Below, piece by piece: positions 39,435 to 46,903 of a stretch of DNA of 64,000 nt. The position numbers were made by a program, and so were the translations under genes. The notes under the pieces are model-generated. The model worked only from the letters and a program-made list of their open reading frames with translations, was not told where the DNA came from and searched no databases. Source of the DNA: Streptomyces lincolnensis (GTDB taxonomy: Bacteria > Actinomycetota > Actinomycetes > Streptomycetales > Streptomycetaceae); assembly GCF_021173675.1 (NCBI RefSeq), contig NZ_JAIHON010000001.1, positions 682,001 through 746,000 of the forward strand, read 5' to 3'. Positions within the stretch are counted from its first letter, which is position 1. Every line of letters begins with the position of its first letter.

Positions 39435-39794
39435 ATGAGCGGAAGCGACGCGGCGGGCCGGCTGGTGCGGCCCTTCGCCCTGACCGGCGGACGGACCCGG
39501 CCCAGCCGCGCCGACTTCACCCTCATCACGACGGTGACCGCGGTGGATCCGCCGCCGGAACGGGCGCCCAGACCCCAGCCGGAGCAGACCCGCATCCTGC
39601 GCCGGTGCGCGCGGCCGGTGGCCGTGGCGGAGCTCGCCGCCGTGCTGGACCTGCCGGTGAGCGTGATCGTCATCATGCTGTGCGATCTGCTGGAGGCCGG
39701 TCTGATCACGGCCCATCCGCCGCATCCCGTCTCGCCCCGCACCCCGAACCTGGACCTGCTTCAGAAAGTGAGGGACGGCCTTGGCCGGCTCTGA
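39435..39794 (+). CDS. cvnC: Conservon 1 DUF742 protein CvnC
   Basis: A 119-residue DUF742 protein with an N-terminal LVRPFALTGGRTRPSRADFTLITTVTAV signature and a winged-helix-like second half (PVAVAELAAVLDLPVSVIVIMLCDLLEAGLI). Its exact role in the complex is unknown. It begins one base after cvnB and overlaps cvnD by 14 bases. Confidence 0.9.
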   Translation: MSGSDAAGRLVRPFALTGGRTRPSRADFTLITTVTAVDPPPERAPRPQPEQTRILRRCARPVAVAELAAVLDLPVSVIVIMLCDLLEAGLITAHPPHPVSPRTPNLDLLQKVRDGLGRL

Positions 39795-40353
39795 CACCGC
39801 CGTTCCGGCGGCACCCGACACCGTGAAGATCCTGATCGCCGGGGGCTTCGGCGTGGGCAAGACCACCATGGTCGGCTCGGTCAGCGAGATCGCCCCGCTG
39901 CGCACGGAGGAGTCGCTGACCTCGGCGGGTCTGGGCATCGACGATCTCGACGGCATCGAGGACAAGAAGGCCACGACCGTGGCCCTGGACTTCGGCCGGA
40001 TCACCATCAGCGACGAGCTGGTGCTGTATCTGTTCGGCACCCCGGGTCAGCAGCGGTTCTGGTTCATGTGGAACGACCTGGCCATCGGCGCCCTGGGCGC
40101 GGTGGTGCTGATCGACGTCCGCCGACCGGAGGCGAGCTTCGCCGCCGTCGACTTCTTCGAGCGGCGGGGCATCCCGTTCGTCGTCGGTGTCAACGGCTTC
40201 CACGGCAGGCATCCGTACCCGCCCGAGGACATCCGGGAGGCCTTCGCGCTGCCGGCGCACGTCCCGGTGCTGCTGTGCGACGCGCGCGAGCGCGGCTCGT
40301 GCCGGGACGTGCTGATCGCCCTGATCGACCAGGTGATAGCGGCGGCGGCCTGA
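39781..40353 (+). CDS. cvnD: Conservon 1 Ras-like GTPase CvnD
   Basis: A 190-residue small GTPase: P-loop AGGFGVGKTTMVGS, switch II LFGTPGQQRFWFMW, and G5-like CDARERGS. At the base-recognition position it reads VNGFHG, whereas CvnD2 has VNAFDG; loss of that Asp could weaken guanine specificity. It starts at TTG 39781, 14 bases inside cvnC, the same overlap as in conservon 2. It would be the output switch for signals sensed by CvnA and possibly the upstream lipoprotein. Confidence 0.92.
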   Translation: MAGSDTAVPAAPDTVKILIAGGFGVGKTTMVGSVSEIAPLRTEESLTSAGLGIDDLDGIEDKKATTVALDFGRITISDELVLYLFGTPGQQRFWFMWNDLAIGALGAVVLIDVRRPEASFAAVDFFERRGIPFVVGVNGFHGRHPYPPEDIREAFALPAHVPVLLCDARERGSCRDVLIALIDQVIAAAA

Positions 40354-40374
40354 ACCGCCGGTCGCGTCGGGCGG

Positions 40375-41874
40375 TTACTCGTCCGGCCCGGTCAGTGGCG
40401 TGTCCGAGGGCGCGATGATCCGGGCCGTGAGGTCGGGGACGGGCATCTCCGGGTCGAAGGGGAACAGCGGCCTGCTCAGGCGGTGATGGCCGAGCCGGGT
40501 CAGGTCCTGGTCGACGCCGCCCGGCGTGAGCGCCATCTTCCAGTCGGCGGCCATGGCGAACAGCTCGGGCTCCAGGTAGCCGATCTTCACGATGACGACA
40601 TCGGCCGACCGGGGGTCCAACTCCAGGTCGGTGAAGTCGTGTTCGTGGTGGTACGGCTTGCGCAGCCGCGTCAGGACCACCTGGACGCTGCCCACCGTGA
40701 GCACCACCTCGGTCTCCGCGTCCCGGTCGCCGTGCCGAATGGCGTGCACCACACCGGTCAAGGTGAGCGGTCCGGAGTGCCGGTCGTCGACCTCGGCGCC
40801 CGCGGTGACGGTGACGGTCGCGCCGACGCCCGCCCGCACGGCCGTGTCGACCGCGTCCGGGCCCGGGAGCGAGGCGTAGATGACGGTGGGACCGGTCGGG
40901 TCCTTGAACTCCGGGCGTTCCAGGATGTGTTGGAGTCCCCAGGTGACGTCCCCGGCGCCGCCCGCCGTCGGATTGTCGCCGGTGTCGCTGATGAAGTACG
41001 GGCGCGAGGGGGAGGCCAGGGCCGCGTCCAGGCACTCGTCCAGGGTGCCGGTCGGCGCGACGAACTCGAAGGCGTGGCGGGCCTTCCAGAAGCCGCGGGC
41101 CAGGCGTTCCGCCCCGGCGGTGACCGCCGTTTCGTCGTGTCCCGTGACGACGACCGCGGCCCGGTTGCGGGGTTCGTCCGCCCAGGCGTAGCCGACCCAG
41201 ATCGCCGCGTCCGTCACGCCCTCGGCGGCCTCCACGTCCGCCACGGCGGCGTAGACGCTCTTCGCCGGTTCGATACGGGTGGAGGTCTGCTCGCCCGCCA
41301 GCAGTACGGGGACGGGGATCCATGCCTTGACCGGGCGGGGGGCGCCGCTCGTCAGGTGGTGCACGAGGTTGCGGGCGGCGCGTTCCTTGGTCTCCATGGC
41401 GTCCTCGTGCGGGGCCATGCGGTAGCAGGTGATCAGGTCGGTGCGGTGGACGAGGGCGCGGGAGACGTTGCCGTGCAGGTCCATGGAGGTCGACACGATC
41501 GTTTTGGGGCCGATGACTTCTCTGATGCGGTGCAGGAGGTCGGCCTCGGCGTCGTCCAGGTTCTCGACCGTCATCGCGCCGTGGATGTCGTACCAGAGGC
41601 CGTCTATGGGGCCCAAGTCCGTTAGGCGGGTGAGGAGTTCGTCGGTGAGGTCGGCGTAGGCGGATGCGGTGACTGTGCCGCCGGGGAGGGCCTTGCCTAC
41701 GAGGGTGCCGTGCCAGTCCGCCTGTTCGCGCAGGGGTTTGCCCGGGGCGAGGAAGGGGTAGCGGGTCAGGACGTCGGCGCCGCGTTGGGGGTGGAAGGCG
41801 GGGGCGTCGGTACGGGCCGGGGAGAAGGTCGAGGATTCGATGCCGAGGCCTGCGATGGCGATCTTGGGGGGCAT
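40375..41874 (-). CDS. M81 family metallopeptidase (MlrC-like)
   Basis: A 499-residue protein of the M81/microcystinase-like family: N-terminal PKIAIAGLGIESSTFSPART, IDGLWYDIHGAM, STSMDLHGNVS with the metal-binding Asp/His, CYRMAPHEDAMETKERAA, and the C-terminal ISDTGDNPTAGGAGDVTW domain. Family members hydrolyse peptide or amide bonds of small peptides. It has no signal peptide, so it probably acts on a peptide imported by the neighbouring transporter. ATG 41874 gives the conserved MPPKIAI start. It lies 67 bases downstream of the ROK repressor gene, likely one transcript. Confidence 0.9.
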   Translation of the reverse strand: MPPKIAIAGLGIESSTFSPARTDAPAFHPQRGADVLTRYPFLAPGKPLREQADWHGTLVGKALPGGTVTASAYADLTDELLTRLTDLGPIDGLWYDIHGAMTVENLDDAEADLLHRIREVIGPKTIVSTSMDLHGNVSRALVHRTDLITCYRMAPHEDAMETKERAARNLVHHLTSGAPRPVKAWIPVPVLLAGEQTSTRIEPAKSVYAAVADVEAAEGVTDAAIWVGYAWADEPRNRAAVVVTGHDETAVTAGAERLARGFWKARHAFEFVAPTGTLDECLDAALASPSRPYFISDTGDNPTAGGAGDVTWGLQHILERPEFKDPTGPTVIYASLPGPDAVDTAVRAGVGATVTVTAGAEVDDRHSGPLTLTGVVHAIRHGDRDAETEVVLTVGSVQVVLTRLRKPYHHEHDFTDLELDPRSADVVIVKIGYLEPELFAMAADWKMALTPGGVDQDLTRLGHHRLSRPLFPFDPEMPVPDLTARIIAPSDTPLTGPDE

Positions 41875-41931
41875 GGGGGGGGCTCCAGGTTGTGCGTTGT
41901 CTGCGGGCGTGTGGGGGTTGATCGCGCAGTT

Positions 41932-41948
41932 CCCCGCGCCCCTAGGTG
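41932..41948. repeat. Dispersed repeat copy at the end of the ROK gene
   Basis: CCCCGCGCCCCTAGGTG, identical to 46069-46085. The CTAG inside it supplies the TAG stop codon of the ROK repressor gene. It resembles the intergenic 'TTCCCCGCGCCCCT' sequence common at Streptomyces gene ends. Confidence 0.8.
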
Positions 41949-43120
41949 GGTGATCGCACCCCTGCATTACCCGTGACCGCCTGCATCGCGTCCGCCAGGG
42001 CCCTTTGCAACGCGAACTGGCCCGCTCCCAGCAGCCCCGCGTCCGCACCCAACGACGTGCGTTCGATCACCAGGCGTTGGGTGACCAGGGGATGGCAGCC
42101 CTCGTACAGCTGGCTGCGGACCGCCGCGACGAAAGGTTCCAGGGTGGAGAGGATGCCGCCGAGGTAGACGGCGTCGGGGTTGAAGAAGTTGACGTTGGCG
42201 GCGAGGACCTGGCCGAGGTGGCGGCCGGCCTGGCGGACGGCGCGGGTGGCCTCGGGGTCGGCGTCGGTGGCGAGTCGTACGACGTCCTCGGTGGACGCCA
42301 CGTCCAGGCCCCGTTCGCGCAGGGTCCGCACCAGGGCAGCCCCGGAGGCGACGGTCTCCAGGCAGCCGGTGTTGCCGCAGGAGCAGGGGATGGCGTGGCC
42401 GGCCTCGACGCGGGCGTGGGTGATCTCGCCCGCGGCACCGCTGCCGCCCCGGTAGAGCCGCCCGTCGGCGATGACGCCGGCGCCGATGCCGGAGCCCGCC
42501 TTCACCATGATCGCCTGGCGCTGCTCGGCGGGGCGGACGCTGTGCTCTCCCACGGCCATGCAGTTGGCGTCGTTCTCGATGGCCACCGGCACGCCGAACC
42601 GCTCCTGGAGCCAGTCCCGTACGGGGAATCTGTTCCAGCCGGGCATCCGCGCGGGCAGGGTGACCAGGCCGGATGCGACGTCGACCGGGCCGGGCAGGCA
42701 CAGGCCGACGCCCCGGAGCAGGTTCCGGCCGTGCCGGTCGGCGAGAGCTTCGAGGGTCTCCACCAGTCCGGGCAGCGCGGCCTCCGGTCCGGCGGCGGTG
42801 GCGAACGGCACGGTGGAGACGTCGGTGAGCCCGCCGCCGGGGTGGACGACGCCCACATGGGCGTGCTTGCCGCCGAGTTCGGCCGCCACGGCGTATCCGT
42901 CGCTGCCGCCGAGCCGGAGCACCTTGCGCGGGCGTCCGCCGGTGGAGTTGCGGGTGCCCTCCTCGGCGACCAGCCCGTAGTCCACCAGCTTGCCCACGGC
43001 GAACGAGACCGTCGACGGGGCGGCGCCGAGCAGGTCGGCGAGCTCCGTACGGGTCGCCGCCTGCCCGGAGGCGAGCAGTTCGAGGATGCGCGCGGTCAGC
43101 GCGGAGCTTTTTTCAGGCAT
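41942..43120 (-). CDS. ROK family transcriptional repressor
   Basis: A 392-residue NagC/XylR-type regulator. An N-terminal winged helix (ARILELLASGQAATRTELADLLGAAPSTVSFAVGKLVDYGL) is followed by a ROK sugar-binding domain with IENDANCMAVGE, the zinc motif CSCGNTGCLE and ALGG-type C-terminal loops. It is divergent from the binding-protein gene of the peptide/sugar ABC operon and upstream of M81, so it probably controls both transcripts. A repeated RGCTTTTTNCAG motif occurs three times around its start. Confidence 0.92.
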   Translation of the reverse strand: MPEKSSALTARILELLASGQAATRTELADLLGAAPSTVSFAVGKLVDYGLVAEEGTRNSTGGRPRKVLRLGGSDGYAVAAELGGKHAHVGVVHPGGGLTDVSTVPFATAAGPEAALPGLVETLEALADRHGRNLLRGVGLCLPGPVDVASGLVTLPARMPGWNRFPVRDWLQERFGVPVAIENDANCMAVGEHSVRPAEQRQAIMVKAGSGIGAGVIADGRLYRGGSGAAGEITHARVEAGHAIPCSCGNTGCLETVASGAALVRTLRERGLDVASTEDVVRLATDADPEATRAVRQAGRHLGQVLAANVNFFNPDAVYLGGILSTLEPFVAAVRSQLYEGCHPLVTQRLVIERTSLGADAGLLGAGQFALQRALADAMQAVTGNAGVRSPT

Positions 43121-43234
43121 GGACGAAGTTACTTCCGTCGGCGGCTGTCGAGACAGCGAGCGTAGGCCCCGGAAGCCCCCTCACGGCTTTTTCCAGAACA
43201 GCAGTAACAGGCTTTTTACAGCTGCACGCCTGTT
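43105..43234. promoter_or_regulatory. Candidate ROK operators in the divergent promoter
   Basis: The 12-base motif RGCTTTTTNCAG occurs at 43105-43116 (in the first codons of the ROK gene), 43185-43196 and 43210-43221. A perfect 7-bp inverted repeat AACAGGC/GCCTGTT (43206-43212 and 43228-43234) surrounds the third copy. These AT-rich sites stand out from the GC-rich background. Confidence 0.6.
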
Positions 43235-43296
43235 TCTTCGAACAGTCGGGGCGTTCACTGGCTCCCACCCCGCTTCTGTTCCTCCCGAGGAGAGCC

Positions 43297-45039
43297 ATGT
43301 CCCCTGCCCGCACGAGACTTCTCACCGGTGCCGCCCTCGGCGTGGGCACGCTGCTGCTCGCTGCCTGCTCCGGGGCGAACGGCACGTCGTCGGCGTCCAA
43401 GGACACGATCAACTACGCGCTGCCCGCCAACTTCACGCCGAACTGGATCCTGCCGATCGGCACGGCGGCCCACCTGAACACCAACAACATCTCCATCGCC
43501 AACTCCCTGTGGGAGCCGCTGATCGCCTACGACGGCTCGACCGGGAAGATCGGCTGGAACAAGAAGGCGTCGATCGCCACGGCCGCCGACTTCGCCGCCG
43601 ACAACAAGAGCGTGCGGATCACCCTGGGCGACCGGCACTGGAGCGACGGCAAGCCGATCACCTCGGCGGACGTGCGGTTCTGGTTCGACCTCATCAAGGC
43701 CAACAAGACCGCGTGGGCGGGCTACACACCGGGCAAGGCGCCGGACAACTGGACGTCCTTCAAGACCGAGGACGACCGCCACTTCACGATCACCTTCGAC
43801 CGGGCGTACAACCCCCAGTGGATGCTGGCGAACGAGCTGAACTCGATCACGCCGCTGCCCCGGCACGCCTGGAACAAGGGCAGCGGTCCGAAGGAGGTGT
43901 GGACCTACCTCAACGACGCCGCCAAGAACATCTCCGGCTACGCCTCGAACCCGCTGTGGAAGGTCATCAGCGGCCCCTACGCGGTCAAGTCGTTCTCAAC
44001 GGCGGGCAAGGTGGTCCTGACCGCCAACAAGAAGTACGACGGCGGTGAGAAGCCGGGCATCCCGACGGTGAACCTGCTGCCCTTCACCACGGCCGACGCC
44101 GAGAAGAACGCGCTGCGTTCCGGCAGCGTCGACTACGGCTACATCGAGGCGACCGACCTCGACCAGAAGGAGAGCTTCACCGCGCAGGGCTACCAGGTGA
44201 AGCCGTGGTCGGGCTGGGCGATCACCTACATGCCGTACAACTTCAACAACCCTTCCATGGGCGCCGTGTTCAAGCAGCTGTACGCCCGGCAGGCCGTCCA
44301 GCACTCGATCGACCAGCAGAGCCTGGCGAAGGTCGTCCTCAACGGGACGGCGGTGCCGGGCTACGGGCCGATCCCGCAGGGGCAGCCCTCGGACTTCCTC
44401 TCCCCGGTGCAGAAGGACAACCCGTACCCGTTCTCGACGGACACCGCCAGGTCTCTGCTGACCAGCCATGGCTGGACCGAGCAGGGCGGGGTCATGACCT
44501 GCTCCGAACCGGCGAAGTGCGGTGCCGGGATCGCCAAGGGCACGAAGTTCGAGATGGGGGTGCTCTCGCAGTCCGGGTCGACGGTGACGGACAACATGAT
44601 GAGCGCGATCCAGTCCTCGCTCGCGAAGACCGGCATCAGGTTCTCCATCAAGACCGCGCCGGTCAACTCCGTGCTCTCGCAGACCCCGCAGTGCACCTCC
44701 GGCCAGTCGATCTGCAAGTGGCAGCTGAGTTTCTTCGGTACGGCGGGCAGCTGGTACTTCAACGCATTCCCGACCGGTGACTCGCTCTTCCAGACCGGTG
44801 GCGGTTCGAACTTCGGCGGTTACTCCAACCCGGCGGTGGACAAGCTCATCTCCGCCTCCACCACGTCGAGTTCGAACCAGGCCATCCAGGACTACAGCGC
44901 GGCCCTCGCCAAGGACCTGCCGGTGATCTGGCTGCCGGAGCCCGTCTACCAGGTCTCGGTCGTCAGGAACGGCCTCGGCGGCTTCTCCCAGGACTCGCTC
45001 GCCAACTTCCACCCGGCGCAGTGGAAGTGGACCGACTAG
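43297..45039 (+). CDS. ABC transporter binding lipoprotein, peptide/oligosaccharide family 5
   Basis: A 580-residue extracytoplasmic solute-binding protein (SBP_bac_5, DppA/OppA fold). Lipobox LLAAC gives a lipid-anchored Cys near residue 24. Typical family segments are SIANSLWEPLIAYDG, VRITLGDRHWSDGKPITSADVRFWFDLI, and FKQLYARQAVQHSIDQQSLAKVVLNG. It heads a five-gene operon with two permeases, a double ATPase and a ROK kinase. The kinase and ROK repressor suggest that the cargo contains a sugar or amino-sugar (for example a muropeptide-like compound); M81 would then deal with a peptide part. That is inference. Confidence 0.92.
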   Translation: MSPARTRLLTGAALGVGTLLLAACSGANGTSSASKDTINYALPANFTPNWILPIGTAAHLNTNNISIANSLWEPLIAYDGSTGKIGWNKKASIATAADFAADNKSVRITLGDRHWSDGKPITSADVRFWFDLIKANKTAWAGYTPGKAPDNWTSFKTEDDRHFTITFDRAYNPQWMLANELNSITPLPRHAWNKGSGPKEVWTYLNDAAKNISGYASNPLWKVISGPYAVKSFSTAGKVVLTANKKYDGGEKPGIPTVNLLPFTTADAEKNALRSGSVDYGYIEATDLDQKESFTAQGYQVKPWSGWAITYMPYNFNNPSMGAVFKQLYARQAVQHSIDQQSLAKVVLNGTAVPGYGPIPQGQPSDFLSPVQKDNPYPFSTDTARSLLTSHGWTEQGGVMTCSEPAKCGAGIAKGTKFEMGVLSQSGSTVTDNMMSAIQSSLAKTGIRFSIKTAPVNSVLSQTPQCTSGQSICKWQLSFFGTAGSWYFNAFPTGDSLFQTGGGSNFGGYSNPAVDKLISASTTSSSNQAIQDYSAALAKDLPVIWLPEPVYQVSVVRNGLGGFSQDSLANFHPAQWKWTD

Positions 45040-45998
45040 TGGAGACCCTTCTCTACCTCACCCGTCGGCTCCTCCAGGCCCTCGCCGTGATCCTCATCGT
45101 CACGATCGTGGTCTTCTGCCTGCTGCACGCGCTGCCCGGGGGTCCCGCGCGCGGGATCCTCGGCCCGCAGGCGACGGCCCAGCAGATCGCCGCGTTCAAC
45201 CACGAGCAGGGGCTGGACCGTTCACTGCCCGTCCAGTACGTCTACTACCTGCGCGATCTGGTGCGGGGGGACCTGGGGACGTCCTACACACTGAACGAGG
45301 CGGTCTCCCGGCTCATCGAGCAACGCCTGCCGAAGACTTTGGTGTTGACGGTACTGTCCGCGCTCGTCGGGCTGCTGCTGGCGGTTCCGCTCGGCATGTG
45401 GCAGGCGGTGCGGCGGAACAAGCCGACGGACTACGTCATCACGACGTTGAGTTTCGTGGCGTATTCGACTCCGGTGTACTTCCTGGGGCTCGTCCTGGTG
45501 ATGGTCTTCACGCAGAGTCTGCGGTGGTTTCCCTCGCAGGCGCCCCAAGGGGACACGCTGGCCCAGGTGTTCGCGGATCCGGCGGGGCTGGTGCTGCCCG
45601 TTGTGACGGGGGCCGCGTCGATGGTGGCCGTGTTCAGCCGGTACATGCGTGCCTCCACGCTGGAGAACCTGTCCGAGGACTATGTGCGGACCGCTCGGGC
45701 GGGGGGTGCGGGGCGGTACGCGGTGCTTTTCCGGCACGTGTTCCGGAACTCGCTGACTCCGGTGATCGCGATGCTCGGGTATTACGTGCCGGTGCTGTTC
45801 GGGGGTGCGTTGGTTGTTGAGCAGTTGTTCAACTATCCCGGTATGGGGCTGCTGTTCTGGTCGGCTGCGCAGTCGTCGGACTATCCGGTGTTGCTCGGGT
45901 GTGTGTTGGTGATCTCTGTCGCGACGGTGGTGGGGACGTTGCTTGCGGATGTTGTGCAGCGGGTTGTTGATCCTCGGGTGAAGGAGGGGCGGGTGTGA
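45039..45998 (+). CDS. ABC transporter permease, DppB/OppB type
   Basis: A 319-residue permease with the DppB architecture: an N-terminal helix (LLQALAVILIVTIVVFCLLH), an external loop (LPGGPARGILGP...LGLDRSLPVQYVYYLRDLVRGDLGTSY), and five further helices with the coupling loop DYVRTARAGGAGRYAVLFRHVFRNSL. GTG 45039 overlaps the TAG of the binding-protein gene. From about 45430 to its end the codons have more third-position T and G than the surroundings. Confidence 0.9.
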   Translation: METLLYLTRRLLQALAVILIVTIVVFCLLHALPGGPARGILGPQATAQQIAAFNHEQGLDRSLPVQYVYYLRDLVRGDLGTSYTLNEAVSRLIEQRLPKTLVLTVLSALVGLLLAVPLGMWQAVRRNKPTDYVITTLSFVAYSTPVYFLGLVLVMVFTQSLRWFPSQAPQGDTLAQVFADPAGLVLPVVTGAASMVAVFSRYMRASTLENLSEDYVRTARAGGAGRYAVLFRHVFRNSLTPVIAMLGYYVPVLFGGALVVEQLFNYPGMGLLFWSAAQSSDYPVLLGCVLVISVATVVGTLLADVVQRVVDPRVKEGRV

Positions 45999-46903
45999 GC
46001 GGTCGTGTTGAAGCCGCGGGCCGGTGGGGGCTTGTCGCGCCCCGCGGCGGAGCCGCAAATGGACAGGGCCCCGCGCCCCTAGGTGCGCGCTTCGCGCGCA
46101 ATCGGCTTGCTGTGGCCGGGCTGGTGGTCGTCGTCCTGTTCCTGCTCTTCTGCTTTGTCGGGCCCCTCGTCTACTCCACCGACCAGACCCATACCGATCT
46201 CACCCAGGTCAATCTGGCGCCCGGCGGGGCCCATTGGCTCGGTACCGATGCCGTCGGGCATGACCAGCTCGGGCGGCTGATGTACGGCGGGCAGGTGTCG
46301 CTGTTGGTGGGCCTCGCGGCCGGGGTGCTGGCGACGGTGATCGGGACGTTGTGGGGTGCGGTCGCCGGGTATGCCGGTGGCTGGGTGGACGCGGTGATGA
46401 TGCGGGTGGTGGACGCGGGGATCGCGATTCCGGCGCTGTTCATCCTGCTCGTCGTCTCGGCGATCACCAGTCCGGGGACGCCGGGTCTGATCCTGATCCT
46501 GGGGCTGGTGTCGTGGCTGGTGCCGTCCCGGCTGGTCCGGGCGGAGACGCTGACGCTCAAGAACCGGGACTACGTGCTGACGCTGCGGGCCACCGGCGGT
46601 ACGCACGGGCGGGCGATCCGGCGGCACATCCTGCCCAACTCGGTGTCGACGATCGTCGTCGCGGCCACCTTCCAGGTCGCCGACGCGATCCTGCTCGTGG
46701 CGTACGTGTCGTATCTGGGCCTGGGGGTCCAGCCGCCGGCGACCGACTGGGGCGGCATGCTGTCGGCCGGTCTGACGGCCGCGTACTCCGGGCGCTGGTG
46801 GCTGATCGTGCCACCGGGTCTCGCGATCATCCTCGTCGTGTGCGCGTTCAACGCGATCGGCGACGGGCTGCGGGACGCCTTCGACGTGAGGGGACGCTCA
46901 TGA
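45995..46903 (+). CDS. ABC transporter permease, DppC/OppC type, with repeat-derived N-terminus
   Basis: A 302-residue permease with about six helices starting near residue 37 (LAVAGLVVVVLFLLFCFVGPLV) and the coupling loop DYVLTLRATGGTHGRAIRRHILPNSV. Residues about 11-31 (GLVAPRGGAANGQGPAPLG) are encoded by a dispersed intergenic-type repeat (46030-46085), so the normal short N-terminus has been extended by captured non-coding DNA. No other in-frame start codon exists between the repeat and the first helix. GTG 45995 overlaps the previous stop (GTGA). Confidence 0.88.
   Translation: MSGRVEAAGRWGLVAPRGGAANGQGPAPLGARFARNRLAVAGLVVVVLFLLFCFVGPLVYSTDQTHTDLTQVNLAPGGAHWLGTDAVGHDQLGRLMYGGQVSLLVGLAAGVLATVIGTLWGAVAGYAGGWVDAVMMRVVDAGIAIPALFILLVVSAITSPGTPGLILILGLVSWLVPSRLVRAETLTLKNRDYVLTLRATGGTHGRAIRRHILPNSVSTIVVAATFQVADAILLVAYVSYLGLGVQPPATDWGGMLSAGLTAAYSGRWWLIVPPGLAIILVVCAFNAIGDGLRDAFDVRGRS
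46030..46085. repeat. Dispersed intergenic-type repeat captured inside a coding region
   Basis: Contains a GCGGC-GGA-GCCGC hairpin (46044-46056) and the 17-mer CCCCGCGCCCCTAGGTG (46069-46085) identical to 41932-41948. The combination resembles a repeat normally found between Streptomyces genes, here in frame within the DppC-type permease. Confidence 0.7.
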
